A stretch of DNA of 51,084 nucleotides from contig JAOUNA010000004.1 in NCBI GenBank assembly GCA_029881215.1, positions 1 to 51,084 of the forward strand. The letters run 5' to 3'. Numbering within the stretch: position 1 is the stretch's first letter; the number at the start of each line of letters is the position of its first letter. Shown here piece after piece: positions 15,847 through 24,630 of the stretch. The translations under genes and the position numbers were made by a program. The stretch comes from Myxococcales bacterium. GTDB taxonomy: Bacteria > Myxococcota_A > UBA9160 > SMWR01. The notes under the pieces are model-generated. The model worked only from the letters and a program-made list of their open reading frames with translations. It ran no database searches and was not told the DNA's origin.

Positions 15847-16482
15847 GTGCAGGATGCGGTCGGGCGCGGTGCGGCGCGTTGCTCGCGCTGGGTTTGCTGG
15901 CTCGGTGCGATGTGCGCCGCTGCGGCACTCGCCTGCGCCTGGGGTGAGCGGCGTGCGCAGCCCGGCCAGCCCGATGCAGAGGCGGTCGCGGAGCGCGCCG
16001 CCGCGCCTCCCGAAGGGGTGACCACACCCAGCCCCGACGCGCGCGCCGCGGCCGCCCCCGCGCCGCGTCCCGCCGAGCCTGCGGCCGCCTCCGCGCCCGC
16101 GACAGCGCCGACACCGGAGCCGGACGCGGGAGCGCGCGCGGCCGAGACCGGGCCGCCCACGAGCGCTGCAGCGGAGACGACGCTCGACCTGGCGGCGCTC
16201 GAGCACAGACTGCGCGCCACCCGCGCGCTGGGTCCGTTCACGAAGCTCGCGCTCAAGAACGACATCGACGATCTCGTGGCGCAGATGCGCGACTTTCACA
16301 CCCAGGGGCGCGGCGACCTCAGACGGCTGCGCGAACGCTTCGAGCTGCTGCTGATGAAGCTGTTGAGTCTGCTCCAGGATCGCGAACGCGACCTCGCCGA
16401 CGAGATCGCCCGCTCGCGCGACGCGCTCTGGGCGCTGCTGGTCGATCCGCGCGCGTTCGCGCGGCTTTCCGAGAAGAGTTGA
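15847..16482 (+). CDS. putative lipoprotein with Pro/Ala linker, unknown function
   Basis: This 211-residue protein has an N-terminal hydrophobic stretch (about 15-30) ending in a lipobox-like AALAC. A long Ala/Pro/Glu-rich linker (about 35-105) follows, then a charged helical domain (about 110-211: LDLAALEHRLRATRALGPFTKLALKNDIDDLVAQMRDFH). The domain looks like a small helical bundle, and I do not recognise it. The start is a GTG, chosen because it directly precedes the signal sequence; there is no good ribosome-binding site. The next gene follows after 11 bases and is also exported, so the two may work together in the periplasm. Confidence 0.65.
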   Translation: MQDAVGRGAARCSRWVCWLGAMCAAAALACAWGERRAQPGQPDAEAVAERAAAPPEGVTTPSPDARAAAAPAPRPAEPAAASAPATAPTPEPDAGARAAETGPPTSAAAETTLDLAALEHRLRATRALGPFTKLALKNDIDDLVAQMRDFHTQGRGDLRRLRERFELLLMKLLSLLQDRERDLADEIARSRDALWALLVDPRAFARLSEKS

Positions 16483-16493
16483 GGGGGAGTGCA

Positions 16494-16763
16494 ATGACAA
16501 CGGGCAAGCGGGTGCGACTCACGCTGCTGATGCTCGGTGTCGCGTGGGCGGCGCCGGGACTCGCGCAGGAGGAGACGCCGCCGTCGCGCGTCGAGGTTCC
16601 CGCGGATCTCCTGGCGGTGATTACGCTGCGCGGCAAGCCGTGCGGGGAGGTGGTGCGACACGAACGTCTCGGCGCGGATGACTATCTCGTGCAGTGCGCC
16701 TCCGGACACCGCTACCGCGTCTACGTGAACCCGCAGGGTCGCGTCGTCGTCGAGTCGCGCTGA
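16494..16763 (+). CDS. small periplasmic protein with two cysteines
   Basis: This 89-residue protein has a signal peptide (about 1-24, ending APGLAQ). The mature part contains two cysteines (GKPCGEVV and VQCASGHRYRVYV) that could form a disulfide. GGGGGAG precedes ATG 16494. It follows the lipoprotein gene after 11 bases. The compact beta-rich look (DYLVQCASGHRYRVYVNPQGRVVVE) is all that can be described; no family is recognised. Confidence 0.7.
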   Translation: MTTGKRVRLTLLMLGVAWAAPGLAQEETPPSRVEVPADLLAVITLRGKPCGEVVRHERLGADDYLVQCASGHRYRVYVNPQGRVVVESR

Positions 16764-16814
16764 CGCGCGCGCCACGGCGCGCAGCGGACGTGTCCTCGGC
16801 GCCGGGGGCGCTCG

Positions 16815-18935
16815 TCAGGCGCTTCGCTTCGGAAGGATCAGCGCGTCGACGGCGACCGCCCGGTCCGGCAGGGCCGTCAACGGGTTGACGTCGATCTCTC
16901 CAATCCACTCGCCCAGATCGCCCGCGAGCGCCGCGAGCCCCAGCGCCGATCCGATCACGGCTTTGAGGTCGACCGGAGGGCGACCGCGCACGCCGCGCAA
17001 GAGCGCCGCCCCGCGCAGGGAGAGCAGGGCCTCCCGGACGGCTTCGGCTGTGGTCGGCAGCATGAGCATGCGCACGTCCTTCAGCACTTCGACGAGGATG
17101 CCGCCGAGCCCCACGGTCAACATCGCACCGAATTGCGCATCGTTGACCACGCCGAGGATCAGCTCGACGCCCGGCGGAATCATCTCCTGCACGAGAACCT
17201 GCGCGCCGAGGCGAGCCTCGAAGTCGCGATAGGCGGCGGCGAGCGTCTCGGGCGTTTCGATGTCGAGGCGCACGCCTTCGCGTTCCGTCTTGTGGAGATC
17301 GCCGCTGGCGGTCTTGAGCGCCACCGGGTAGCCGATCTCCCGGGCGGCGCGCAGCGTCTCGTCGAGCGAGTCGGCGCGCAGCTCGCGCGTCACGTCGAGC
17401 CCGTATGCCTGCAGGAATTGCTTGCTGGCGTATTCGTCGAGCGCTCCAACGGCGTTCGCGAGCTGGGCGCGCAGCGCGTCCAGGTTGCCGGGCTGCGGCA
17501 CCTCGCGCGTCGCCTCTCGCTTGCCCTGCGCGCGCGCCCGCTGGAACGCGCTGTACTCGAGCACGTGTCGGGTCGCGCGCAAGCCCGTCTCGGTTCCCAT
17601 CAGGACGGGCACGCCCATCTCGCGCAGCTGCGCCATCTGCGCCTCGCTGGCGGTGAGGCTCAGGTGCACCATGAACGCCAGCGGATTGCGCAGTGCGTCT
17701 TTCACGGGGCGGACGATCGACGGGTAATAGGATCCGGGGTCGTCGAGGGGATAGAGATCCACCGCGAAGAGATTCAGTCCCGTCGAGGGATCGGCGTCCA
17801 GGGCCTGGAGCGACTCGACGTAGATGTTCGCGGAGCCGTTCCCGGTGCCCCACGCATCCAGCGGGTTGATCGGATCGAGGCCCGGCTCGAGCACCTCGGC
17901 GAGCTTGGCGGAGGTTGCCTCGGTGATGGGAGCGAACGCGACGCCTTCCGCCTCGGCGAGATCGACGAGCAGCGCGCGCTGTCCTCCCGAGTCGAGCAGC
18001 GCCGACACGTACGGGGTGGCGGGCCGCATGCCCGTCGCGAAGAGCTCGAGCGTGTCGATCATCTCGTCGATGGAACGGACGCGGCGCACGCCGTAGTGCG
18101 CGAAGAGCGCGTTGTACGCGCCGTCGGCTCCGGCCAGCGCGCCGCTGTGGGCCCTGGCGAGCTGCGCGCCCCGTTCGCTGCGCCCCGTCTTGAGCGCGAC
18201 GACGGGGATGTCGCGTTCGGCGGCCTCGGTCAGCGCGGCGGTGAACGTCGCGGGGTCGCGCACGGTTTCGAGAAACAGACCGATCGCCCGCGTGGTCGGA
18301 TCGTTCAACGAGAACTGCATGTAGTCCGCCATGCTGGTGACCATCTCGCTGCCCGGCGACACGATGTAGTTGAAGGCCATGTCGCGGCGATTCTGCAGGA
18401 AGGCATCCCAGACCGATCCGCTGTGGGAGATCAGCGTGACGTTGCCCGCGGGCGTTCCGGGGTTGGTGGGGTAGCCGGTGATCGGCAGCCGGCTCGCCAG
18501 CGAGACGAAGCCCATGCAGTTCGGACCACACACGATCATGTCGTGGGCGAGAGCAATCTCCCGGAGGCGTTGCGCGAGGGAGGGCTCGCCCTCCGCGGGC
18601 TCGGAGTACGCGCTGGCGAAGATGACGGCGGCGGGGATCGCGCATTCCGCCGCGTCCTGCAGTGCGTCCACCAGGCGCGCGTTGGGCACCGCCAGCAGGG
18701 CGCAGTCCGGTCGCTCGGGGAGATCGCGCAGGGAGCCGTAGCAGGGCTGGTCGTACAGGCTCTCGTAGCGCGGATTGATTCCGTAGATGCGTCCGCCGTA
18801 GCCGAATCCTTCGAGGTTCTTGTAGAGGATGCCGCCGAAGCGATCCGGCTGGCTGATGCCCACGATGGCGACCGACTTCGCCTCCAGCAGCGGCGTCAGA
18901 TCCTGGCGGTGGTGCAGCGGATTCCTGGTGTGCAT
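16815..18935 (-). CDS. acetate-CoA ligase family protein (ADP-forming acyl-CoA synthetase)
   Basis: This 706-residue protein follows the single-chain ADP-forming acyl-CoA synthetase order: a CoA-binding domain (about 12-140: SVAIVGISQPDRFGGILYKNL, CGPNCMGF), two succinyl-CoA ligase-like domains (about 155-460), and an ATP-grasp domain (about 480-700: GYPVALKTASGDLHKTEREGVRLDI, VLVQEMIPPGVELILGVVND). The phospho-histidine region is intact (ARAHSGALAG). It makes ATP from an acyl-CoA, or the reverse. It lies downstream of an acyl-CoA dehydrogenase and a molybdoenzyme on the same strand, so a role in breaking down a particular acid is likely. The substrate is not readable. Confidence 0.88.
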   Translation of the reverse strand: MHTRNPLHHRQDLTPLLEAKSVAIVGISQPDRFGGILYKNLEGFGYGGRIYGINPRYESLYDQPCYGSLRDLPERPDCALLAVPNARLVDALQDAAECAIPAAVIFASAYSEPAEGEPSLAQRLREIALAHDMIVCGPNCMGFVSLASRLPITGYPTNPGTPAGNVTLISHSGSVWDAFLQNRRDMAFNYIVSPGSEMVTSMADYMQFSLNDPTTRAIGLFLETVRDPATFTAALTEAAERDIPVVALKTGRSERGAQLARAHSGALAGADGAYNALFAHYGVRRVRSIDEMIDTLELFATGMRPATPYVSALLDSGGQRALLVDLAEAEGVAFAPITEATSAKLAEVLEPGLDPINPLDAWGTGNGSANIYVESLQALDADPSTGLNLFAVDLYPLDDPGSYYPSIVRPVKDALRNPLAFMVHLSLTASEAQMAQLREMGVPVLMGTETGLRATRHVLEYSAFQRARAQGKREATREVPQPGNLDALRAQLANAVGALDEYASKQFLQAYGLDVTRELRADSLDETLRAAREIGYPVALKTASGDLHKTEREGVRLDIETPETLAAAYRDFEARLGAQVLVQEMIPPGVELILGVVNDAQFGAMLTVGLGGILVEVLKDVRMLMLPTTAEAVREALLSLRGAALLRGVRGRPPVDLKAVIGSALGLAALAGDLGEWIGEIDVNPLTALPDRAVAVDALILPKRSA

Positions 18936-19035
18936 GCTGTCTTCGACGCCTCGCGATGGATCGGATCCGTATTCGTCGCACAGCCCGTGTCGCCGCGCCA
19001 GACCACGCGCGCGAGGATCGGCGCCCGCGCAGGGC

Positions 19036-21051
19036 TCAGACCGGCTCGATCCGCACCCGCGTGCCGTGCACGCTCGAGCTGTTGCCCATGTCGCTGCGCG
19101 TGCCGGGATTCAGCGCGTTGACGTTGCCACTCGTTCCGTCGAGCTTCGACCAGCGACCCTTGTGCGCGAGCGCCACGCCGGGCAATACCTCGTCGGAGAC
19201 CGCGACGCGCAGGGTGAGCTCGCCCGTCGCGTTGAACAGGCGCGCGCTGTCCCCGGGCGCGAGTCCGCGTGCGTGCGCGTCATCCGGATGCAGCGTCACG
19301 CGGGGCTCTCCGAGTCTGCGGCGCACGCTCGGGTCGTTTGCGTAGCTGTCGTTCATGAGCCAGACGCTCGCCGGCGACAGCAGCCGGAGCTCGCCCGCGC
19401 CCGGGCGCGCATCCACCAGTGCCTCGGGCACGCGCGGGTAGCCCTGCGCCTCGGCGCGCGCCGAGGCGAGCTCGATGCGGCCCGAGGCTGTCGGGAACTT
19501 GCCGTCTGCAAACTGGATCACCGGCTCGCGGAAGGGGTCGATGGTCCCGCGCCGCGCGAGGCTCTCGAAGTCGATCCCCAGCTCGGAGCGCGCGAGCAGG
19601 GTATCCAGGATCTCGCGATCCGATGCGTGGAGCTCGGGTTCTTCGAATCCCATGGCTCGCGACAGGCGCCGGAAGATCTCCGGATTCGGCAGCGCTTCTC
19701 CGGGGGGATCCACGGCCTTCACCTGCGCCGAGACCAAGAGGTGAAAGTAGGGGAGGACCAGGTCGTCGAACTCGAGGAAGCTCGCCGCGGGGAGCACGAA
19801 GTCCGCGTAGTCGGCGCTCTCCGTCTGGAAGAGATCGATCACCACGCTGAAGAGATCCTCGCGCGCGAGCGCGCGGCGCAGCGCCCCCTGGCGCGGCGCG
19901 GAGGCAGCCACGTTCATGTTCCAGCAGAAGAAGGCGCGCGAACGCGCCGGGTCCGCGAGCACATCCGCCAGGTCCATGTGGCTCACGCTGTGCTCGGGCG
20001 CCCGGCGCAGATGCGGCGCGCTCACGATGTCGGTGTCGATGTCGCGCGGGCCGCTGCCATTCAGGTAGCAGATGCCGGTCCCCGGCTTGCCGAGGTTGCC
20101 CGTGATCGCCGGCAGCGCGCCGCAGGCGCGCATCACGTTGCCGCCGCGGGGCTGGCGCTGCAGCCCCTGTCCGAGCCAGAGCATCGAAGGCCCCTCGGCG
20201 TAGCGTCGCGCCAGCGCTTCGATCGTCGCCACGTCGATCCCCGTCGCCTCTGCGGCCCAGCGCGGCGTCGTCTGCTTCACGATGCGGGCGAGCTCCTCCC
20301 AGCCGACGCAGTGCGCCTCGAGGTACGCCTCGTCCAGCAGACCGTCCCGCTCGATCACGTGCATCAGGCCGAAGGCGAGCGCCGCGTCGCTGCCGGGGAA
20401 GAGCTGCACGTGGAGATCCGCCTTGGCGGCCGTTGCGTGGCGAATGGGATCGATGACGACCAGCGATGCGCTCGCTTCGTCCAGCCAGTGCTCGTGGACG
20501 TGGGGGGCCGAAGCCGAAGGGTTGGCGCCCCAGATCACCAGGCAGCGCGCGTCGCGAATCGTCTTGGGATCGAAGCCGTCGCTGGAGGTTCCGTACATCA
20601 ATTCGAGCGCGACGTGGCCGGCGTTGTTGCAGATGGTGTCGGGCTCGACCTCGGTGGCACCCAGCCGGTGGAAGAAGCGCATGGGGAAGTCGCCAGCCAG
20701 CACGGAGCAGGTTCCCGTGTAGTGCGCGTGCAGGATGCTCTCCGCGCCGTAACGCTCGACGCTGTCGCGCAGGCGCTCCGCGATCTCCGCGAGCGCCTCG
20801 TCCCAGGACACGGGCGTGAAGCAGCCCGCGCCCTTCGCGCCGGAGCGGCGCAGCGGCCTGTGCAGGCGCGCCTCGGGGTCGCGCCACACGCCGTTGTAGG
20901 CCATGGCGCACTTCGCGCACAGCTTGCCCCGGCTCACCGGATGCGCGGGATCTCCGAGCACGCGGGCGATGCGGTCGCCGTCGAGTTCGACCACGACGCC
21001 GCAGCCGTCGTAGCAATCTCTCGGGCAGGTGGTGCGCAGCTGTCGCTTCAC
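19036..21051 (-). CDS. molybdopterin (bis-MGD) oxidoreductase with one [4Fe-4S] cluster
   Basis: This 671-residue protein belongs to the CISM/DMSO-reductase superfamily. The N-terminal cluster motif is CPRDCYDGC with a fourth cysteine in GKLCAKC. The middle has the cofactor-binding blocks VIWGANPSASAPHVHEHW and GTGICYLNGSG, and the C-terminus is the dinucleotide-binding beta-barrel (VTLHPDDAHARGLAPGDSARL). There is no Tat signal, so it is cytoplasmic. The GTG start lies about 10 bases after the acyl-CoA dehydrogenase stop. Related stand-alone enzymes are often called anaerobic dehydrogenases; the substrate is unknown. Context suggests an acyl or hydroxy-acyl compound. Confidence 0.88.
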   Translation of the reverse strand: MKRQLRTTCPRDCYDGCGVVVELDGDRIARVLGDPAHPVSRGKLCAKCAMAYNGVWRDPEARLHRPLRRSGAKGAGCFTPVSWDEALAEIAERLRDSVERYGAESILHAHYTGTCSVLAGDFPMRFFHRLGATEVEPDTICNNAGHVALELMYGTSSDGFDPKTIRDARCLVIWGANPSASAPHVHEHWLDEASASLVVIDPIRHATAAKADLHVQLFPGSDAALAFGLMHVIERDGLLDEAYLEAHCVGWEELARIVKQTTPRWAAEATGIDVATIEALARRYAEGPSMLWLGQGLQRQPRGGNVMRACGALPAITGNLGKPGTGICYLNGSGPRDIDTDIVSAPHLRRAPEHSVSHMDLADVLADPARSRAFFCWNMNVAASAPRQGALRRALAREDLFSVVIDLFQTESADYADFVLPAASFLEFDDLVLPYFHLLVSAQVKAVDPPGEALPNPEIFRRLSRAMGFEEPELHASDREILDTLLARSELGIDFESLARRGTIDPFREPVIQFADGKFPTASGRIELASARAEAQGYPRVPEALVDARPGAGELRLLSPASVWLMNDSYANDPSVRRRLGEPRVTLHPDDAHARGLAPGDSARLFNATGELTLRVAVSDEVLPGVALAHKGRWSKLDGTSGNVNALNPGTRSDMGNSSSVHGTRVRIEPV

Positions 21052-21061
21052 CGAGCGCGTC

Positions 21062-22222
21062 TCAGCCCAGCAGGCGGCCGAGGTCGCGCTTCATCACGCC
21101 ATTCAGGATGATCGAGCGCATGATCTCGGAGGTACCCTCCCAGATCCGGTCCACGCGCACGTCCCGATACAGGCGCTCGGCCGCGTAGTCGGCGCAATAG
21201 CCGCGCCCGCCGAAGATCTGCACGACGCGGTCCGCCACGCGGTTTGCCATCTCCGCCGCATACAGCTTGCACATGGCGGCCTTGGCGTGGAGCTCCTTCG
21301 GGTTCGACGCTCCGGCATCTTCTTCCCAGCCCGTGCGATAGGTGAGCAGGCGCGCCGCGAAGAGCTCGGTGGCGGAGTCGGCGAGCATGAAGCCGATGGC
21401 CTGGTGCTCGTAGAGCTTGCTGCCGAACGCCTCGCGCTCGGCGCACCAGCCCTTGGCTTCCTCGATCAGGCGCTGGGCTGCGCCCAGGCAGCGCGCCGCG
21501 ATGTGCAGGCGCTCCTCGCGGAACCACGCCTTGCTGATCGAGTTGGCTTCGCCTCGCTTGCCGAGGATGGCCGAGTCCGGCACTTCGCAGTCCTCGAAGA
21601 GGATCTCGGGATGGCGGTCCGGGTGGCGATGCATGAAGCGGGGAATGCGCTTGATGCGCATGCCCGGCGTGCCGTGGTCCACCAGGAAGAGCGTCTCTTC
21701 GCCCGGTCCCGTGAGCGCGTGGCAGATGATCGCGATCGACGACTCGCCGCCGCTCACGAACCACTTCTCGCCGTTGATGATCCAGCGATCGCCCCGCTTC
21801 TCGGCCCGGGTCTTCAGGTTGGTCGTGTCGGATCCGGCGTGCGGCTCCGTGACCGCGTAGGCGGCGGCCCACTCGCCGCGCAGCGCCGGCTCGAGATACT
21901 TGGCCCGCTGCTCTTCGTTGCACTGCATGAGCGCGTTGTAGGGTCCTCCGACGAAGGACCACAGGCCGTTGGTGGCGCGCCCGGCCTGCTCCTGCACCAC
22001 GATCTGGGCCAGCACCGACGAGCCCAGGCCGCCGAGCTCCTTCGGGACGTTCATCGGCCAGAAGCCCTCTTCGATGGCGCGTCTGCGCAGTCGATCGCGG
22101 ACCTTGGCGGAGAGGGCTTCGGTCTCGTCCACCTCGCGCTCGTGGGGAATCAGCTCTTCCTCCACGAAGCGTCGCGCCTTGGCCTGGAGCTGCTTGAGTT
22201 CATCGCTGAGATCGAAGTGCAT
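21062..22222 (-). CDS. acyl-CoA dehydrogenase
   Basis: This 386-residue FAD enzyme introduces a 2,3-double bond into an acyl-CoA. The family blocks are in order: N-terminal helical domain, AAAYAVTEPHAGSDTTNLKTRAE (FAD and substrate), GEKWFVSGG, and the C-terminal RDVRVDRIWEGTSEIMR carrying the catalytic glutamate. GAGGAGAA precedes ATG 22222. It is the first gene of an apparent three-gene leftward operon with a molybdoenzyme and an ADP-forming acyl-CoA synthetase. An electron-transfer flavoprotein is not encoded nearby. Confidence 0.93.
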   Translation of the reverse strand: MHFDLSDELKQLQAKARRFVEEELIPHEREVDETEALSAKVRDRLRRRAIEEGFWPMNVPKELGGLGSSVLAQIVVQEQAGRATNGLWSFVGGPYNALMQCNEEQRAKYLEPALRGEWAAAYAVTEPHAGSDTTNLKTRAEKRGDRWIINGEKWFVSGGESSIAIICHALTGPGEETLFLVDHGTPGMRIKRIPRFMHRHPDRHPEILFEDCEVPDSAILGKRGEANSISKAWFREERLHIAARCLGAAQRLIEEAKGWCAEREAFGSKLYEHQAIGFMLADSATELFAARLLTYRTGWEEDAGASNPKELHAKAAMCKLYAAEMANRVADRVVQIFGGRGYCADYAAERLYRDVRVDRIWEGTSEIMRSIILNGVMKRDLGRLLG

Positions 22223-22726
22223 GGCGTTCTCCTCGAGCCCGCGGGGCCGCGACGGCTCGAACGGGGGTGATGCTCTCCGCAGCGGGCGGAGGGGCGATCA
22301 GGGTAGCGGCGGCCCCACGGCGGTGGCCACCGAGCGCCCCCTCGAATTCGCCCGTGCGATGCGGCATCGAAGCGCTGCGTGCGCGGCCGTGTACACGCGG
22401 AAGAAGACCGGGTCGGATTCGGGCCGAAACGCAAGAGCCGCTGCGAATCGCGTCTCAGCGTTCGCGTGGCGTCTGCCGCGCGGGTTGAGTGCCTGCCGGC
22501 CTGCCCGCTGCCTGCCTCGGAGTTGCCGGTGGGCCCTCTGCGCGCACCCCTCTTGCCGGCTTCGACACCTTCCCACGCAGCAGGGCCACCTAGAGGCGTG
22601 GGGGAGCGTGCCCGCCGCCACTCTCCGAGCGCTGTGTGCGCACAGGCGGGCGCGTCCGTGCGGCGCGGGCGATGCTCCGCTATCGGAAGGCCGTCGAAAT
22701 TGGCCCGAGCATAGGAGTGCAGCGGA
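22223..22726. other. 504-base intergenic region without a gene
   Basis: This gap separates the divergent acyl-CoA dehydrogenase and PEP-CTERM genes. It contains inverted repeats (for example GCCCGCC...GGCGGGC near 22612-22650 and CCCACGC...GCGTGGG near 22570-22600), but no ORF with family support, no T-run terminator and no clear promoter boxes. It presumably carries both promoters. Confidence 0.5.
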
Positions 22727-23803
22727 ATGCTTCGAAACATGGACCGGACGTTGCGTGGGGATTGGCTTCGATGTCTCGCGCCGCTCCGCGCGCCGGCGCT
22801 CGCTGCGCTCGTCGTCGGCCTGGCCTGGAATGCGCAGGCGGGGCCCGCGATGTTCACGGCGAGCTTGAGCCAGCACGCCTTCGGCAACGACTACACGGCG
22901 GGTGGCTTCTATCCCTACAGCACCTACGTCCTCACTGCGCTTCCGATCGGTCGCGCCTGCGGTGCGAGCGCGCCCTACACCACCGGCGGCGCCGCGGATC
23001 CCGCCTACTGCACAGCGGGCGTGCGCGCGGCCGGCGCGCCGGCGACCGGCAGCGGAAGCCTCTCACTCGCGGCGACGGTGGGCGCGCCCGTGCCGTTCCA
23101 GCTGCCGCAGTCGGCGCTGGGCATCAGCGCGACGGGATCGGTCCGACCGCGCACCACCTTCACCGCGACCTACGTGTTCAAGGGCACCTCCGCCGCGTTC
23201 GTGAACGGGCCGGGCAGCTTCTTCGCCGGGGGCGGGCCGGGGGCGGTCAACTTTCGCTACCCCTACGGGGCTTTCAAGGGATGGGTGGTGATCAGCCCCG
23301 GGCCGCAGCGCTTCGGCGGGGCGATGGGCCTGATCGGCAAGCTCGGCATGTCCGGCGTCTACACGCGTTCAGGACAGTCTGGCCAGTGGTCTCCGACACA
23401 GAGCTGGAACATGGCCGCGGTGCTCGGGCAGAACGCGAGCTACCAGAAGCAGGTGAAGTTCGAGAACGCGGCGCTCGCAGCGAGCGAGATGCGCATGATG
23501 AAGGCGACCGGCTTTGCCTGGACCACGGGCGAGATCCTGGTTACGGCGCGCGTGGGCGGCTTCACGACGACCATGCAGCGCACGGGCTACGACGACCGCA
23601 CGGCCATGGGTCTCGGCAACATCCAGCTCGTGACGCCGGTGCTCACCCACTGGGTCGGTGCGAGCCCGGGCGATCACACCGCCCAGATCGGTGTGCTCAA
23701 GCTGCACTTCGTGCCCGAGCCCGGCGCTGGCCTGCTGCTCGCGGCCGGCGCGGTCGCGCTGCAGCTGCTGCACCGCGCGGTGCGGCGCGGGGGCTGCGCC
23801 TAG
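22727..23803 (+). CDS. PEP-CTERM sorting-domain protein, large
   Basis: This 358-residue exported protein has a signal peptide (about 15-38, ending NAQA). The body is Gly/Ala/Thr/Ser-rich and probably beta-structured (SLSLAATVGAPVPFQLPQSALG, TTFTATYVFKG). The C-terminus is a PEP-CTERM anchor: FVPEPGAGLLLAAGAVALQLL and a basic tail. AGGAG precedes ATG 22727 by nine bases. Unlike the PEP-CTERM gene at 14581 it is close to typical size. It likely ends up on the surface or in the matrix after exosortase cleavage. The body is not recognised. Confidence 0.8.
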   Translation: MLRNMDRTLRGDWLRCLAPLRAPALAALVVGLAWNAQAGPAMFTASLSQHAFGNDYTAGGFYPYSTYVLTALPIGRACGASAPYTTGGAADPAYCTAGVRAAGAPATGSGSLSLAATVGAPVPFQLPQSALGISATGSVRPRTTFTATYVFKGTSAAFVNGPGSFFAGGGPGAVNFRYPYGAFKGWVVISPGPQRFGGAMGLIGKLGMSGVYTRSGQSGQWSPTQSWNMAAVLGQNASYQKQVKFENAALAASEMRMMKATGFAWTTGEILVTARVGGFTTTMQRTGYDDRTAMGLGNIQLVTPVLTHWVGASPGDHTAQIGVLKLHFVPEPGAGLLLAAGAVALQLLHRAVRRGGCA

Positions 23804-23833
23804 CGCGGCGTCGGGGGCGTTCCGAGCGCCGCG
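23804..23833. terminator. short hairpin between convergent genes
   Basis: CGCGGCG (23804-23810) pairs with CGCCGCG (23827-23833) immediately after the PEP-CTERM stop. No T-run follows. The convergent rrf2 gene ends at 23846. Confidence 0.35.
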
Positions 23834-23845
23834 GCGCGCCGTGGC

Positions 23846-24286
23846 TCAGGCGTGTGGCTTGTCGCCCGCCTCACGGCGCTTCGTGCCGCGCACGGCGTCG
23901 AGGGTGGTGTCGGCCGCCCAGCTCTGCATGGCGTGCTTGAGCTGGCTCCAGGCGCCGTGCAGCGGGCACGGATTCGCCTCCCCGCACGCGCCCCAGCCGA
24001 ACGCGCAGCGGCTCTCGTCCCCGTCGGTGTCGAGGTCGAGGGCGATCAGGATGTCCTGGAAGCGGATCTGCTCCGGAGGCCGGGCCAGCACGAAGCCGCC
24101 GCCCTGACCCTTCTGGGAGGTGAGCAGTCCCGCGAGCACGAGCCGCCGCAGGATCTTCGACAGATAGTGCAGGGGGATCTGCGTGGCCTCGGACATGTCG
24201 CGGGCGCGCACGGGCTGCTCTGGGGTCTGGATCGCCATCCACGCCATGGCGCGCAGCGCGTATTCGGCGGTCTGGGAAAGCAGCAT
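23846..24286 (-). CDS. Rrf2 family regulator with three cysteines (NsrR/IscR-like)
   Basis: This 146-residue protein begins MLLSQTAEYALRAMAWMA, typical of Rrf2, with a winged helix (about 1-80) and the LTSQKGQGGGFVLARP wing. Cys94, Cys101 and Cys107 form C-x6-C-x5-C, close to the FeS-binding motif of NsrR and IscR. NsrR senses nitric oxide through its cluster and represses denitrification or NO-detoxifying genes. The divergent porin and the downstream nir/nap genes favour an NsrR-like role over IscR. GGAG precedes ATG 24286. A palindrome in its own promoter region (24410-24429) is repeated at the nirS/NO reductase region, which supports both autoregulation and control of that cluster. Confidence 0.87.
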   Translation of the reverse strand: MLLSQTAEYALRAMAWMAIQTPEQPVRARDMSEATQIPLHYLSKILRRLVLAGLLTSQKGQGGGFVLARPPEQIRFQDILIALDLDTDGDESRCAFGWGACGEANPCPLHGAWSQLKHAMQSWAADTTLDAVRGTKRREAGDKPHA

Positions 24287-24385
24287 GGCACTCCGAGCGA
24301 ATCTCGATTCCCCGTGGGGCGATCCGTTCTCCGGAACGGCCGGGCTGTGGTTTCCGGATCGGAAGCCTCTTGATGCCCGATCGCG

Positions 24386-24416
24386 ATTGTAGTACAAAAT
24401 CGAGTAATCGATATAT
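24386..24416. promoter_or_regulatory. divergent promoter region of rrf2 and porin
   Basis: Rightward, TTGTAG (24387-24392) followed after 17-18 bases by an AT-rich -10 (GATATA/ATATAT) lying inside the palindrome would serve the porin. Leftward, TACAAT (24391-24386 on the minus strand) is a good -10 for rrf2, with only a weak -35. A palindrome covering the rightward -10 would make a bound Rrf2 protein a direct repressor. Confidence 0.4.
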
Positions 24417-24429
24417 AGATCTATTTATC
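24410..24429. promoter_or_regulatory. Rrf2-type operator, site 1
   Basis: GATATATAGATCTATTTATC is a 20-bp inverted repeat with arms matching at nine of ten positions. In this GC-rich sequence such an AT block stands out. The 13-base core AGATCTATTTATC recurs exactly at 41799-41811. Size and symmetry fit a dimeric Rrf2 regulator, and the rrf2 gene starts 124 bases away. It differs from the enterobacterial NsrR consensus but has the same general form. Confidence 0.65.
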
Positions 24430-24630
24430 TCCGGATGTGAATCCCGCGGGTGCGGACAGCCTGAAGGCTGGATCGGGGGAGGACGGCGCCAGGCGTGCGG
24501 CGGGAAGGGCGCTCCAGGCGACCCGACCGGACGGCACAAGCCAACCACACCTCGTTGCGAGCCGGTGCAGGTGAGAGCCTCGGGAGTCCCGAGCTGGGCC
24601 TTCAAGCGAGAACGCGGAAAGGAATGCGTC
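24430..24630 (+). other. about 200-base untranslated leader of the porin gene
   Basis: Between the operator and GTG 24631 lies a leader with two clean hairpins: CAGCCT-GA-AGGCTG (24457-24470) and CTCGGG-AGT-CCCGAG (24579-24593). No T-run follows and it matches no riboswitch class I know. The frame is open through it, but the peptide has no signal sequence, so it is probably untranslated. Confidence 0.4.

Noticed and set aside
22540-22660. Third copy of the candidate sRNA family (CCACTCTCCGAGC stretch)
   Set aside because: It resembles one block of copy B only; the CCCCTTCCC seed and a T-rich terminator are missing.
24430-24630. Cobalamin or molybdenum cofactor riboswitch in the porin leader
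   Set aside because: The conserved boxes of those classes are absent; only two simple hairpins are present.
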